Part shown: piece after piece, positions 53,236 to 63,491 of the stretch | Position numbering within the stretch: the first letter of the stretch is position 1 | Layout: every line of letters begins with the position of its first letter | NCBI RefSeq assembly: GCF_014279775.1 | Contig: NZ_CP047961.1 | Location: 1,550,001-1,614,000 of the forward strand | DNA length: 64,000 nucleotides | DNA from: Synechococcus sp. PROS-9-1 | GTDB lineage: Bacteria > Cyanobacteriota > Cyanobacteriia > PCC-6307 > Cyanobiaceae | Direction: 5' to 3' | Translations under genes and position numbers: made by a program | The notes under the pieces: generated by a model | Seen by the model: the letters and a program-made list of their open reading frames with translations, nothing else | Databases searched by the model: none | What the model was told of the DNA's origin: nothing

Positions 53236-54799
53236 GGGAGGCGCCTGAGGAAGTAGCAATCGCCTGCTGCAGCAAAGGTGTGCCAGCCACCGTGCTGCTG
53301 GCCCATTCAAACAGCGGGTTGGAAAGGATTCCGCCCACGGCAGTGACCACGACGCACAGCACGAGAGCCACTCTCAAGGGAGGAAGTCCAATCGTGCTCC
53401 AGTTGATCGGTGGATAGGCCTTCACAACATCTGAAGCCTCTTGAGGCTCCTTCACCACCATCATCTTGATGACGCCGATGTAGTAGTAAATCGAAATGAC
53501 CGAGGTCACGAGGCCAACCACGACCAAGACGTATTGGTGGTCTGCCCAACCAGCAAAAAACAAATAAATCTTCCCGAAGAAACCAAGCATCGGTGGAATT
53601 CCACCAAGGGAAAGCAAGCAGAGACTCAGGCCAAGCGTGATCAAGGGATCTTTCTGATACAAGCCCGCATAATCAGAAATCCGGTCGCTTCCCGTTCTGA
53701 TCGAAAACAGGATGATGCAAGCGAATGCACCAAGATTCATGAAGAGATAGGTGGCCATGTAGAGCACCATTGCGGCAAAGCCGTCTTCAGTGCCGCACAC
53801 AAGGCCGATCATCACGAATCCGGCCTGTCCAATCGAGCTGTAGGCCAGCATCCTCTTCATCGAGGTCTGGGCTAACGCCACCACGTTGCCCAGCGTCATG
53901 CTGAGAATCGCCAAGACCGTGAATAGAAGTTTCCATTGCGTATCGAAACTTCCAAAACAGCCAACGAGCAATCTCAGAGCCAGGGCAAAACCTGCAGCTT
54001 TGGAACCCACCGACAAGAAGGCCACAACCGGAGTCGGTGAACCCTCATAAACATCAGGAGTCCACTGGTGAAAAGGAACGGCAGCGATCTTGAAAGCCAC
54101 CGTTGCAAGAACGAAGACCAGCGCTAGAGCGGCTAATGGTGTGGGGCTAGTCACCAAAGCCTCACCAATCACTTCCAAACTGGTTGAGCCACTCAGGCCA
54201 TACAGAAGCGAAGCTCCGTAAAGGAATACGGCCGCAGCAGCCGAACCCACCAACAAATATTTGAGCGCTGCCTCAGAACTACGTGCATCACGTTTCATGT
54301 ATCCCGACAGCAAATAACTGGCCACGGAAAGCGTCTCTAGCGACACGAAAACGCTCACCAGGTCTGTTGCACCACAAAGCATCATTCCGCCAAGGGTGGC
54401 AGCGAGCAGGATGGCCGCGTATTCCCCAACAGGAGTGCCGCTTTGCTCGGCATATCTCCAACTAATCAGAAGAGATAAGAGCGTTGAAAGAGCAACAATC
54501 GCTCTGAAAGCAATCGCAAGGTGATCGGAAAGGAAAGCCCCTAAAAACGAAGGCTCGAGGGGTGCATTCCACTGCAGAGCCAGCAGAACCAGGGCCGTAC
54601 CTAAGCCCGCATAACAAATGGGTGGAACCCAGCGAACTGAAACTTTTTCTCCGGCTAAATCAACCAACAAGGTCGCGATCATCGCCACTAAAACAGCTGC
54701 CTCAGGCCCAACCGTGCCGGCATGCAAAGCAAGGTTGAGCAGCTCCCCAGGAGCTGCCACGGCCTGGGTGGACAGAAGCAGAGCACCCAATTCGGGCAT
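53228..54799 (-). CDS. ndhB: NAD(P)H-quinone oxidoreductase subunit 2 (NdhB)
   Basis: Thylakoid membrane subunit of NDH-1, which drives respiratory and cyclic electron flow and CO2 uptake. ATG at 54799 ([20 protein letters not shown]) is the proper start; the ORF upstream to 55069 lies in the topA promoter region. 523 aa with about 14 helices. Antiporter-like motifs are visible ([40 protein letters not shown]). Divergent from topA. Confidence 0.96.
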   Translation of the reverse strand: MPELGALLLSTQAVAAPGELLNLALHAGTVGPEAAVLVAMIATLLVDLAGEKVSVRWVPPICYAGLGTALVLLALQWNAPLEPSFLGAFLSDHLAIAFRAIVALSTLLSLLISWRYAEQSGTPVGEYAAILLAATLGGMMLCGATDLVSVFVSLETLSVASYLLSGYMKRDARSSEAALKYLLVGSAAAAVFLYGASLLYGLSGSTSLEVIGEALVTSPTPLAALALVFVLATVAFKIAAVPFHQWTPDVYEGSPTPVVAFLSVGSKAAGFALALRLLVGCFGSFDTQWKLLFTVLAILSMTLGNVVALAQTSMKRMLAYSSIGQAGFVMIGLVCGTEDGFAAMVLYMATYLFMNLGAFACIILFSIRTGSDRISDYAGLYQKDPLITLGLSLCLLSLGGIPPMLGFFGKIYLFFAGWADHQYVLVVVGLVTSVISIYYYIGVIKMMVVKEPQEASDVVKAYPPINWSTIGLPPLRVALVLCVVVTAVGGILSNPLFEWASSTVAGTPLLQQAIATSSGASLG

Positions 54800-54925
54800 G
54801 GAGAGTGTGGTCAAACCAATTGGAGGGACTGTAGCTGCGCTCCTGCTCTTCCCTGAGTGAATTCCCTGATTTCGCTGCAGAAAGCTCGGCGGTGCGATAA
54901 AGAAGGAGACGGTTACCGACCCCAC

Positions 54926-57673
54926 GTGGCGAACACCCTGGTCATCGTTGAGAGCCCCACAAAGGCCCGCACCATCCGTGGATTCCTTCCGAAGGGCTAT
55001 CGGGTGGAAGCTTCGATGGGCCATGTGCGGGATCTGCCGAACAACGCAAGTGAGATCCCTGCAGCTCAAAAAGGTCAGAAGTGGGCCAACCTCGGAGTCA
55101 ACACTGAGGCGGACTTCGAACCCCTTTATGTGGTTCCGAAGGACAAGAAAAAAATTGTGCGCGAGCTCAAAGACGCCCTGAAGGGCGTTGATGAACTCCT
55201 GCTAGCGACTGACGAAGATCGAGAAGGGGAAAGCATCAGTTGGCATTTGCTCCAGCTGTTGTCACCCAAGGTCCCCGTGAAACGGATGGTGTTTCACGAG
55301 ATCACGAAAGAGGCGATCTCCCGGGCACTCGATGACACGCGTGAGCTCGATATGGAGCTGGTGCATGCCCAGGAAACCCGAAGAATCCTCGACCGATTGG
55401 TGGGCTACACCCTCTCGCCCCTGTTGTGGAAGAAAGTTGCCTGGGGGCTTTCGGCCGGACGTGTTCAATCCGTAGCTGTCCGTCTGCTCGTGCAGCGAGA
55501 GCGGGCTAGACGAGCCTTTCGCAGTGGAAGCTATTGGGATCTGAAAGCTGCACTCGAACAGCAGAGCATCCGCTTTGATGCCAAGCTCACGCACCTCGGC
55601 GGGACGAAAGTCGCCACCGGCAATGATTTTGATGAAAGCACCGGAGGCCTCAAGCAAGGCAGCAAGGTGCGCCTCCTGAGCGAAGACGATGCTCGCTCCC
55701 TATCGCTTGCTCTTCAATCGTCGGATTGGAACGTCTCCTCCGTTGAGGAAAAGCCCACGGTGCGCAGGCCCGTTCCGCCGTTCACCACCAGCACGCTGCA
55801 GCAAGAATCAAATCGCAAATTGCGTCTGTCAGCGCGGGAGACGATGCGCTGCGCTCAGGGCCTGTATGAACGCGGTTACATCACCTACATGCGCACCGAT
55901 TCGGTGCATCTCTCCGATCAAGCCATTACGGCTGCACGCAGCTGTGTGGAATCGCGCTACGGCAAGGAGTATCTGAGCAACGGGCCCAGGCAGTTCAGCA
56001 CCAAGTCACGCAATGCTCAGGAAGCCCATGAGGCGATCCGACCTTCTGGGGAGAGCTTCCGAGCCCCCTCCGAAACTGGCTTGGAAGGGCGTGATTTGTC
56101 TTTGTACGAGCTGATTTGGAAACGCACAGTCGCTAGCCAAATGGCAGAAGCCCGACTCACCATGCTCGCGGTGGACCTCACGGTTGGAGAAGCCCTGTTC
56201 CGTTCCAGTGGAAAGCGCATTGATTTCCCCGGCTTTTTCCGCGCCTACGTCGAGGGCAGCGATGACCCTGATGCGGCTTTGGAAGGTCAGGAAGTGTTGT
56301 TGCCCGCCCTGAACGTTGGCGATTCACCCAAGGTTCATGAGGTTGAAGCTCTCGGACACCAAACCCAGCCGCCCGCTCGCTTCAGCGAAGCCTCCCTGGT
56401 GAAAATGCTGGAGAAAGAAGGGATCGGTCGTCCTTCCACCTACGCCAGCATCATCGGCACGATCGTGGATCGTGGCTATTCCTCGCTCAACAACAATTCG
56501 CTCACCCCAAGTTTCACAGCCTTTGCTGTGACCGCTCTGCTTGAGGAGCACTTCCCCGATTTGGTGGATACCGGATTCACTGCCCGCATGGAAACCACCT
56601 TGGATGAAATCTCCACCGGGAAAGTGCAATGGCTGCCTTATTTGGATGGATTTTTCAAAGGCGATGAAGGACTGGAGTCCCTGGTCCACAAACGTGAGGG
56701 AGACATCGACCCTGGAGCGTCACGCACGATTGACCTCGAGGGCTTGCCGTGCGTGGTCAGGATCGGTCGCTTTGGGGCCTATCTCGAATCCAAGCGCGTT
56801 GGTGACGACGGAGAAGAGGAGCTGATCAAAGCAACCCTTCCAAAAGAGATCACCCCTGGTGAACTGGATCAGGAACAAGCAGAACTCATCCTCAAGCAAA
56901 AGGCGGATGGTCCAGAAGCGCTCGGTGAGGATCCAGAAACGGGTGATCTTGTTTATTTGCTCTTCGGTCAGTACGGCCCCTATGTGCAAAAGGGTCAGGT
57001 CAGCGACGAAAACCCCAAGCCGAAACGGGCCTCCTTGCCGAAAGGAGTGAAGCCCGAAGAGCTGAAACTTGATGATGCGCTCGGGCTACTGCGCTTGCCC
57101 AGGCTCCTAGGCGAACATCCAGAGAGCGGAAAGGTTCAGGCTGGCTTGGGTCGCTTTGGCCCCTACGTGGTTTGGGACAAAGGAAAAGGCGAAAAGGACT
57201 ATCGCTCCCTCAAAGGCGAAGACGAAGTCCTTGCCGTTGGTCTCAGTCGAGCCCTGGAACTACTCGCCATGCCAAAGCGGGGCCGAGGGGGAAGGACGGC
57301 GCTAAAGGACCTTGGCAAACCGGAGGGAAGCGAAGAGACCGTGCAGGTCTTCGATGGCCCCTACGGCCTCTATGTCAAACAGGGAAAAGTGAATGCTTCA
57401 TTGCCTGAGGGCAAAGGGGCCGACGACATCACCCTGAAGGAAGCGATCGAACTCCTCGACGCAAAAGCCGCCACAAAAAAAACCACGAAACGCAAAACCT
57501 CAACAACCAAAAGCACCAGCAAAGCCAAAAGCACCACCAAGGGTGAAACCGCCAAGGGCACAACCGCCAAGGGCACAACCGCCAAACCTGCTGCCCGTAA
57601 AGCACCGGCAATGACGAAGACCGGGCGCCTTCGCGCGAGTGCCGTGCGCGTCATCCGTCCTGGTGACGCTTAA
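54926..57673 (+). CDS. topA: DNA topoisomerase I
   Basis: Type IA topoisomerase that relaxes negative supercoils. GTG at 54926 ([20 protein letters not shown]) is the family start; upstream GTG would add 23 residues of no known role. The Toprim domain has DEDREGE, and the active-site Tyr lies in [13 protein letters not shown]. The C-terminal part has topo C-repeats and a low-complexity Lys/Thr/Ala tail (about residues 850-915) that should bind DNA. 915 aa. First in a five-gene plus-strand chain. Confidence 0.96.
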   Translation: MANTLVIVESPTKARTIRGFLPKGYRVEASMGHVRDLPNNASEIPAAQKGQKWANLGVNTEADFEPLYVVPKDKKKIVRELKDALKGVDELLLATDEDREGESISWHLLQLLSPKVPVKRMVFHEITKEAISRALDDTRELDMELVHAQETRRILDRLVGYTLSPLLWKKVAWGLSAGRVQSVAVRLLVQRERARRAFRSGSYWDLKAALEQQSIRFDAKLTHLGGTKVATGNDFDESTGGLKQGSKVRLLSEDDARSLSLALQSSDWNVSSVEEKPTVRRPVPPFTTSTLQQESNRKLRLSARETMRCAQGLYERGYITYMRTDSVHLSDQAITAARSCVESRYGKEYLSNGPRQFSTKSRNAQEAHEAIRPSGESFRAPSETGLEGRDLSLYELIWKRTVASQMAEARLTMLAVDLTVGEALFRSSGKRIDFPGFFRAYVEGSDDPDAALEGQEVLLPALNVGDSPKVHEVEALGHQTQPPARFSEASLVKMLEKEGIGRPSTYASIIGTIVDRGYSSLNNNSLTPSFTAFAVTALLEEHFPDLVDTGFTARMETTLDEISTGKVQWLPYLDGFFKGDEGLESLVHKREGDIDPGASRTIDLEGLPCVVRIGRFGAYLESKRVGDDGEEELIKATLPKEITPGELDQEQAELILKQKADGPEALGEDPETGDLVYLLFGQYGPYVQKGQVSDENPKPKRASLPKGVKPEELKLDDALGLLRLPRLLGEHPESGKVQAGLGRFGPYVVWDKGKGEKDYRSLKGEDEVLAVGLSRALELLAMPKRGRGGRTALKDLGKPEGSEETVQVFDGPYGLYVKQGKVNASLPEGKGADDITLKEAIELLDAKAATKKTTKRKTSTTKSTSKAKSTTKGETAKGTTAKGTTAKPAARKAPAMTKTGRLRASAVRVIRPGDA

Positions 57674-58149
57674 TGCTCGCGCGGTGGTTGCTGATACCGC
57701 TGCTGCTCGCCTTACAGGCCTGCTCAGGGACAACGTTTGGACAAAAGCTGGCCGATAGCTTCGATTCACCACCCACACCCGCCGCGGCCCAGCCGACATT
57801 GAAGGAACCGGCGAAGGCTGAAGACCAGAGCTTGAAGGACCAGACGACCTCGGATTCGGAGGCGGAAGTGGAGCCCACAGACTCGTCAGAACCGAAGACG
57901 ACAAAAAAAGAGTTGACCAAAGTCCAACCCGCCACAACAGAATCAGCCCCCGTCCGTCGGATGCCCGCTGACCCTCGGCCTTATCGCATCACGATTCGCT
58001 TGGCGGCCGCTGATCCTGCCGCACCTGCGGAAAGTGTCACGGATGCCTTACGTCGCGCTGGAATTGGTTTCGAAGTTGAAACGATCGAGAAAATCCCTTC
58101 GCGTCAGGCCTCCAAAGAAGCCACCAATGACAGCGAAAGGCAGCCCTAA
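57673..58149 (+). CDS. Small lipoprotein with acidic linker
   Basis: ATG overlaps the last base of the topA stop (TAATG). A lipobox (LLALQACSGTTF) indicates export and lipid attachment at Cys17. After it comes a Ser/Thr/Lys/Glu-rich stretch, and the C-terminal half (about 100-145) has a short folded part (YRITIRLAAADPAAPAESVT; LRRAGIGFEVETIEKI). 158 aa. Function unknown. It sits between topA and the DUF2232 gene. Confidence 0.75.
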   Translation: MLARWLLIPLLLALQACSGTTFGQKLADSFDSPPTPAAAQPTLKEPAKAEDQSLKDQTTSDSEAEVEPTDSSEPKTTKKELTKVQPATTESAPVRRMPADPRPYRITIRLAAADPAAPAESVTDALRRAGIGFEVETIEKIPSRQASKEATNDSERQP

Positions 58150-58151
58150 GC

Positions 58152-58799
58152 GTGATGGAACCACGCCTCAGCCGTCGACAAGCTCTGCGCATGATGGAGG
58201 CCTCATACCTGGCGGCGGCGGCAGCCTTAATTTGGCTGGCTCTCTATTACTTACCCATCGGTGGAGCCCTGTTCCGTCTTGCCCTGCCGCTTCCTTTAGC
58301 GCTGCTTCTTGTTCGACGGGGCCGGCGGGCCGGACTAGAGGGCGTCGTTGTAGCAATTCTGCTGCTGGTGGTGCTCATGGGTCCTCTGCGTGGGCCCCTG
58401 ATGCTGTTTCCCTACGGATTGCTGTCCATTTGGCTCGGATGGTGCTGGCACAAAAAGGTGAGCTGGTGGATCAGCTGGGGGCTAGGTGTCGTCATTGGAG
58501 CGGCAGGATTCCTGGTGAGGGTGGTCGCGCTGTCCTTGATGGTGGGCGAGAACCTTTGGGTGGTGATTACAAGAGCCGGCGCCGGACTCCTCGATCGTGT
58601 CCTTGAGCTGATGCAGTTGCCCCTCGCCCCTGATCTGCTTTTGGTGCAAGCCATGGCTATCACGCTCGTTGTGGTGCAGCAGCTCGTTTACGTACTAGCT
58701 CTCCACGCCTTGGCCTACTGGATCTTTCCCCGTCTCCAAGCTCCGATTCCTGAACCTCCTCCCCTGCTCCATGGCCTGGTCGCCCTCGACCCTCTTTAA
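58152..58799 (+). CDS. DUF2232 membrane protein
   Basis: A 215-aa membrane protein with about six helices (YLAAAAALIWLALYYLPIGG; LLLVVLMGPLRGPLMLFPYG; WWISWGLGVVIGAAGFLVRV). The family resembles the S component of energy-coupling-factor transporters, but the function is not proven. GTG start at 58152, two bases after the lipoprotein stop. Its end overlaps the cobT-like gene by 29 bases. Confidence 0.78.
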   Translation: MMEPRLSRRQALRMMEASYLAAAAALIWLALYYLPIGGALFRLALPLPLALLLVRRGRRAGLEGVVVAILLLVVLMGPLRGPLMLFPYGLLSIWLGWCWHKKVSWWISWGLGVVIGAAGFLVRVVALSLMVGENLWVVITRAGAGLLDRVLELMQLPLAPDLLLVQAMAITLVVVQQLVYVLALHALAYWIFPRLQAPIPEPPPLLHGLVALDPL

Positions 58800-60006
58800 G
58801 CTCCCAGCGGGATGCACGCGCCTTTCGGGCCCAGCATCCGAGTTTTGGTCAGGAGCCACTCACCGCTTTTGGTCCGACCCGGGACCAGCTCCTGATCTTT
58901 TACTGCTGCTGTCCTCCACGTTGACCGCAGAGGTGAAAGGCATCTCTGCTGCCGGTGCAACGTCTGAATCACGCCGCTACACCGCCATTGCTGACGCTGA
59001 GCTGCTTCTTTATGGGCCCTCACATCGGCCCCGCTGGCCATTGCCGCCTCTGCCCGCCGGCGTCTCGCCTGCGTTGATCAGTTGGGTTGCTGCGCAGGCC
59101 ATCCAGATTCAGCCCTGGGTGGGATCGATTGGGCTGTCCAAGTTGCCTCCCTTCGCTCATCTGCGCTTTGAGGATCCGCAGCTCGGTCCAGCCGCATGCA
59201 TCAGCACCGGGCACTCCATGACGCCTCAGCGAGTCCAGCAGCTGCTCAGCAAAGGCCAACGTTTCGGTGAGCGTTTGCGGCAACCACTGGTTCTTGCTGA
59301 ATGTGTCCCCGGAGGAACCACCACAGCGTTAGCCGTTCTTTGTGGTCTTGGACTTCCCGCCAATGACCTGATCAGTGGTAGTGCCATCCATCCACCGATG
59401 GCGTTAAAACGAGAACTTGTGCATCAGGGGCTGCAATCGGCAGAGCTCGGCGCAACGCCTTCTGCTCAGGAGCTTTTAGCTGCCGTGGGAGATCCTTTTC
59501 AGGCCTTTGCAACCGGGTTACTGATCGGATCCCTGGTTAGCAGTCAACCCCTCCTGTTGGCTGGGGGCAGTCAGATGGCTGCCGTGCTGGCACTCGCCCT
59601 CAGCATGGTGTCGTCCAGAGAGCGGCGCTTGCTTTCCAATCAAGTGCTGATTGGCACAACGGCCTGGTTGGCTGGGGAAGTGCTGACACCAACCGGGAGC
59701 AAGCGCGCATCTTTGGTAGAGCTGCTGGCACTACTGGAAGATCATTTCGATGTTTCCATCTCTGCCCTGGCGAGTGGTCTTCGCTTTCGCAACAGTCGAC
59801 ACCGCTCGCTGCGTGACTACGAGCTTGGCCACGTCAAAGAGGGCGTAGGTGCCGGTGGTCTTACGTTGCTTGCACAACTGCGGGGACTGTCCCTAAACCG
59901 CATCAGCCAGGCATGCGACAACGCCATGGATCAATTGCTCGAATCCAGGCTCAACCCCCCTGAATTCCCAACGAATTCCCAAGTGATCCAGCCCCGTAAG
60001 GTTTGA
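58771..60006 (+). CDS. cobT: CobT-like NaMN phosphoribosyltransferase (TIGR00303 type)
   Basis: Related to the enzyme that activates the lower-ligand base of cobamides (DMB or adenine). The 411-aa protein has VAECVPGGTTTALAVLCGLG, PFQAFATGLLIGSLVSSQPL and GGSQMAAVLALALSMVSSRE, the pattern of the cyanobacterial and archaeal branch, not the classical CobT. Marine Synechococcus make pseudocobalamin with adenine, so a role in that pathway is plausible but inferred. Overlaps the DUF2232 gene by 29 bases and ends just before the solute-binding protein. Confidence 0.83.
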   Translation: MAWSPSTLFKLPAGCTRLSGPASEFWSGATHRFWSDPGPAPDLLLLLSSTLTAEVKGISAAGATSESRRYTAIADAELLLYGPSHRPRWPLPPLPAGVSPALISWVAAQAIQIQPWVGSIGLSKLPPFAHLRFEDPQLGPAACISTGHSMTPQRVQQLLSKGQRFGERLRQPLVLAECVPGGTTTALAVLCGLGLPANDLISGSAIHPPMALKRELVHQGLQSAELGATPSAQELLAAVGDPFQAFATGLLIGSLVSSQPLLLAGGSQMAAVLALALSMVSSRERRLLSNQVLIGTTAWLAGEVLTPTGSKRASLVELLALLEDHFDVSISALASGLRFRNSRHRSLRDYELGHVKEGVGAGGLTLLAQLRGLSLNRISQACDNAMDQLLESRLNPPEFPTNSQVIQPRKV

Positions 60007-60008
60007 GG

Positions 60009-61022
60009 ATGATCGGCCCATCTGCTCAGCCCGTTTCGTTTCGCCGGCGACAGCTGCTTCAGGCCGGCTTCATTGCCGGACTCTCATCGCTGGCAGGCTG
60101 TGCGCGATCCAATGGTTCGCCCCTTTTGCGGGCCCCAGAGAAGAGCCTTCCTGCACTGTGGCAAAAGCAGCTCAAGGCTCCCTGGCGTACTAAAGAGCTG
60201 AAAGCCATCAACAGCTCCGCCGCCGCCTCGTGGCTCTCGTCCACCGATCTACTCACGATTGGGGATGGTTGGTTATCGAGTCTTAACCCGGGATCGTTTC
60301 AAGCCATTGATGCCGCTCCTCTTCAAGCGCAACTAGGAGCGGCATCAGAGCGGTTTCTGTCTGAATTACCCACCGCCTGGAAAGGCAAAATTTTCCCTGT
60401 GGGCGTTAGCCCCTGGGTCATGCTGTTTCGAGGAGAACCAACCCTCAGAAACCAAGCGGCCAACAGCTGGGAGGTGCTTCTGGATCCAGAACTCAAGGGA
60501 AAAGTCCTTTTCCCGTCGAGCCCGCGACTGGTGATGTCGCTGACAGCTCACATGCAGACCCCTGATGCGCTGCGACAGCTCAGACAGGCAGCCATCAGTT
60601 TTGATGATCGACACGCCCTCAACTGGTTGCTGCAAGGCGATGCACAAGTTGCAGTGCTGCCTCTGCAACGGTGTATGGGAGCGCTCCTTCGAGACCAAAG
60701 GCTGCATGCAGTGCTGCCTTTGCAGGGTGCGCCTCTGAACTGGACCCTGATGCTGCGCCCGAGTTCAAGCAAAGAGCCCTTACCTCAAGACTGGGTCAAA
60801 AAAGCCTGGGAAGAACCGCTGCTTAGTCGGCTGCTCTCTGCAGGATGGGTTCCGCCCCTGGCTCGTTCACAACTCAGCATCGCCATGTCGCGAGTGCCAA
60901 AACGGCTTCGCGCCCTTGTCCTTCCCTCCAACGAGGTCTGGCAACGCTGCTGGAATCTTGCCCTTCTGGATCCGTCGGAGCAGGACGCGATGAAAGCCAA
61001 GTGGAAGGCATCAACCCCATAG
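60009..61022 (+). CDS. Periplasmic solute-binding lipoprotein, Tat-type signal
   Basis: A 337-aa protein. The ATG at 60009 starts MIGPSAQPVSFRRRQLLQAG, with a twin-arginine motif (RRRQLL) and a lipobox ending LAGC. The mature part (TKELKAINSSAAASWLSSTD; WVMLFRGEPTLRNQAANSWE; LNWLLQGDAQVAVLPLQRC) is of the type found in polyamine and iron ABC systems. No permease or ATPase lies next to it. Start is 3 bases after the cobT-like stop. It ends in an overlap with the convergent reductase gene. Confidence 0.75.
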   Translation: MIGPSAQPVSFRRRQLLQAGFIAGLSSLAGCARSNGSPLLRAPEKSLPALWQKQLKAPWRTKELKAINSSAAASWLSSTDLLTIGDGWLSSLNPGSFQAIDAAPLQAQLGAASERFLSELPTAWKGKIFPVGVSPWVMLFRGEPTLRNQAANSWEVLLDPELKGKVLFPSSPRLVMSLTAHMQTPDALRQLRQAAISFDDRHALNWLLQGDAQVAVLPLQRCMGALLRDQRLHAVLPLQGAPLNWTLMLRPSSSKEPLPQDWVKKAWEEPLLSRLLSAGWVPPLARSQLSIAMSRVPKRLRALVLPSNEVWQRCWNLALLDPSEQDAMKAKWKASTP

Positions 61023-62168
61023 ACGTCGTCGAGGGGACGCGGCCAATAGCTGATGGGTCTCCGCCAACAGATCAGGGATCGCCAGTTGATGCGGGCAACG
61101 GGGAAGGCAATCCCCACAGCTCTCACACCCTTCGGCATTCACCTCCTCCCACCAGTGGCCAGCGCGCCCAATCAAGTTGTAACGCTCCTCTGTGAACTCC
61201 TGGAGGTCGTGGGCGAGTCGCAGGTTGCGCAGTCGCAGCAACTCAGGAATGGGCACCTCTTTCGGACAGGGGAGACAGGCTTTGCATTGATGGCAAAGCG
61301 TTTCACCGAGCCGCTGTTGACGCAACAATTCCAGTCGGGTCATAGCGGTCTGTTCTGCATGGGTAAGCGCCCCATCGCTGCTGGCCATGGAGGCGGCAAG
61401 GTTGAGATCGCTCGGGCTGCTGGCCCCAACCGTGAGGGTGCTAACCCCAGCGGCCAACAGGTAGCGGTAAGCAAGAGCTAAGGGTTCCCACGGCTGGCAA
61501 TCTGCCTTTAGCAATGGGCTTGGAGCTTGCAAGCGACCACCCTTATCCGCGGGAGAGATCGCCATCACTCCCATTCCTGCATCCAACGCTTCCAACGCCA
61601 AGGGGAGCCTTGCTGGATCCAACAAATGGAGATGCAGGCTGCAAAACCGAAAGCGACCACTTGCTATCGCACGAGCGATAAGTGGATTGGAGCCATGGCT
61701 GCTGAAACCCACCTGACCCACAAGCCCAGATTTCAGGGCCCAGTCCAGGAGCCTGGCTCCATCCCCTTCGAGCGCCCAATGCAGGTGTTCCTCTCGATTC
61801 AGACCATGGACCGCCAAGCCGTGCAGAAAAGGGCGTCCCAAGCGGTCAAGGCATGAAGACAAGGCGCGTTGTCCTTGCTCCAAAGACAGGCCTGGAAGGA
61901 GTTTGCTGGTGATTAACCACCCCCCCTCAGGGGCAATCCCTTCTTGAGCCAACTGATCCAAGGCCTGCCCCAAAAAGGTTTCAGCAGGGCCGTAGGCGGG
62001 TGCCGTCTCTAAATGATTGATCCCAGCGGCATGGGCTGCCCGCACAATGGCAACCATTTGCTCGCGGTCTTTCAAAGCACGCATTGTCCCCAGGGTGAAC
62101 AAACTCACCGCAGGACCAGTGCCAAAGGCACGTCGAACCCCAGCACCAGAGCAAGGCTTTGTTGTCAT
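61011..62168 (-). CDS. Aldo/keto reductase with two 4Fe-4S sites
   Basis: A 385-aa protein with an NAD(P)H-linked aldo/keto reductase domain at about 12-270 (LFTLGTMRALKDREQMVAIV; INHLETAPAYGPAETFLGQA) and a C-terminal ferredoxin-like domain. The cysteines are CHQCKACLPCP and CESCGDCLPRCPHQ. This is the 4Fe-4S-containing subfamily of unknown substrate. The start overlaps the BFN gene stop by 4 bases. Confidence 0.85.
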   Translation of the reverse strand: MTTKPCSGAGVRRAFGTGPAVSLFTLGTMRALKDREQMVAIVRAAHAAGINHLETAPAYGPAETFLGQALDQLAQEGIAPEGGWLITSKLLPGLSLEQGQRALSSCLDRLGRPFLHGLAVHGLNREEHLHWALEGDGARLLDWALKSGLVGQVGFSSHGSNPLIARAIASGRFRFCSLHLHLLDPARLPLALEALDAGMGVMAISPADKGGRLQAPSPLLKADCQPWEPLALAYRYLLAAGVSTLTVGASSPSDLNLAASMASSDGALTHAEQTAMTRLELLRQQRLGETLCHQCKACLPCPKEVPIPELLRLRNLRLAHDLQEFTEERYNLIGRAGHWWEEVNAEGCESCGDCLPRCPHQLAIPDLLAETHQLLAASPRRRLWG

Positions 62169-62770
62169 CCCAGATTGTCGTCGTCCGTTACCTGGTCCGT
62201 TTCCTCGTCCTTGTGCTGTCTTGACTGAAGGTGCCTGACCATGGCGGCAGGACTGACCTGATCTAAAAATCGACGAAACTCATTTCGATCCTCTGCATCC
62301 GCTTCGACATCCACAGCAATCGAGGCTTCAGCGACAACTTCTTCCAACATCCAAATGCTGCTACCAGTGCGGATGGCAAGCGCAATGGCATCACTGGGCC
62401 TGGCATCAATGTCTAAGAGCTCTTCCTTTGCCTCGCTCTCCTCGATCGGCTCACCTTCTGGGGAATCTTCGATCGCGTCGATTGGCGCGTCATGGCTGAG
62501 TTTCAACACAGCGCGAAAGGTGCTGTCTTCAATCGCATGGATGATGACCCGGTCGAGATGAAGTTCACCAGCAGCCAACAAGCGCACCATCAAGTCATGG
62601 CTTAAGGGGCGAGGAGATGGCTCTCCATTCAATCCGGCCATGATGTTGTGGGCCTGGGCCTGGTCGATCCAGATCGGCACTTGTCGCCGTCGAGATGGAT
62701 CTCGAAGCAGGACGATTGGACTTCTACTGGCGGCATCCAACGCAATCCCGCACACACTCATTTCCACCAT
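62165..62770 (-). CDS. Bifunctional nuclease-domain protein (BFN/DUF151)
   Basis: A 201-aa protein. The first part shows MVEMSVCGIALDAASRSPIV and the family core is LLRDPSRRRQVPIWIDQAQA then DARPSDAIALAIR. Members have RNase and DNase activity in plants and archaea. The C-terminal extension (SPAAMVRHLQSRQHKDEETD) is highly charged. It starts the two-gene minus operon with the reductase, 58 bases from ribE. Confidence 0.85.
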   Translation of the reverse strand: MVEMSVCGIALDAASRSPIVLLRDPSRRRQVPIWIDQAQAHNIMAGLNGEPSPRPLSHDLMVRLLAAGELHLDRVIIHAIEDSTFRAVLKLSHDAPIDAIEDSPEGEPIEESEAKEELLDIDARPSDAIALAIRTGSSIWMLEEVVAEASIAVDVEADAEDRNEFRRFLDQVSPAAMVRHLQSRQHKDEETDQVTDDDNLG

Positions 62771-62828
62771 CGACAGCTCTCACCCCCTTCCTCGATTATG
62801 ACCATTGAACTCACGCTGAATGCACAGC

Positions 62829-63491
62829 ATGTTCACGGGTCTAGTGCAAGCTGTTGGTCGGATTGAACGCCGCGGCAGTGGCCTCGTCGTGAGTGGCTGC
62901 GCTCCGTTCGCTCCCCTTCAGCTGGGGGACAGCGTTGCCGTCGATGGCGTCTGTCTCACGGTGGCGGCATTGGTCGGTGATGGATTTCTCGCCAATGTCA
63001 GCGAGGAAACGCTGCAACGCAGCACACTCGGACGCAAAGCATCTTCTGGCGGTTCGGTCAATTTGGAGCCAGCCCTCCGCTTGTCGGATCGCCTTGGCGG
63101 ACATCTCGTGAGTGGTCATGTCGACAGCATCGGCGAGGTGGTGGGCATCGAAGCCCTTAGCCAATCCTGGAATCTCGAGCTGCGCTGGCGAGATGCCGCC
63201 TATGGCCGGTACATCTGTGAAAAAGCCAGTGTTGCTGTCAATGGCATCAGCCTCACGGTGGCAGGGTGTGCCGATGCTGGCGCGCGATTTTGGATCGCCG
63301 TGATTCCTCACACCTGGATGGCCACGGCATTGCGCGATCTCGCACCAGGGGATCAAGTGAATTTAGAAATCGATCTTCTCGCTCGCTATACGGAACGCTT
63401 GCTCGACCACGCGCGGGAGGGAGCGCCAACCACCCCTGGAAACCACAGCTCTCTGAGCTCTGAATGGCTCGCCTCCAACGGTTGGAGCTGA
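62829..63491 (+). CDS. ribE: Riboflavin synthase (alpha chain)
   Basis: Dismutates two 6,7-dimethyl-8-ribityllumazine molecules to riboflavin. ATG at 62829 (MFTGLVQAVGRIERRGSG) gives 220 aa, the family length. The two tandem lumazine-binding repeats are visible (GDSVAVDGVCLTVAALVGDG and ASVAVNGISLTVAGCADAGA), with GGHLVSGHVDSIGEVVGIEA between. The last codons fall in the 13-bp repeat that follows. Confidence 0.95.
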   Translation: MFTGLVQAVGRIERRGSGLVVSGCAPFAPLQLGDSVAVDGVCLTVAALVGDGFLANVSEETLQRSTLGRKASSGGSVNLEPALRLSDRLGGHLVSGHVDSIGEVVGIEALSQSWNLELRWRDAAYGRYICEKASVAVNGISLTVAGCADAGARFWIAVIPHTWMATALRDLAPGDQVNLEIDLLARYTERLLDHAREGAPTTPGNHSSLSSEWLASNGWS

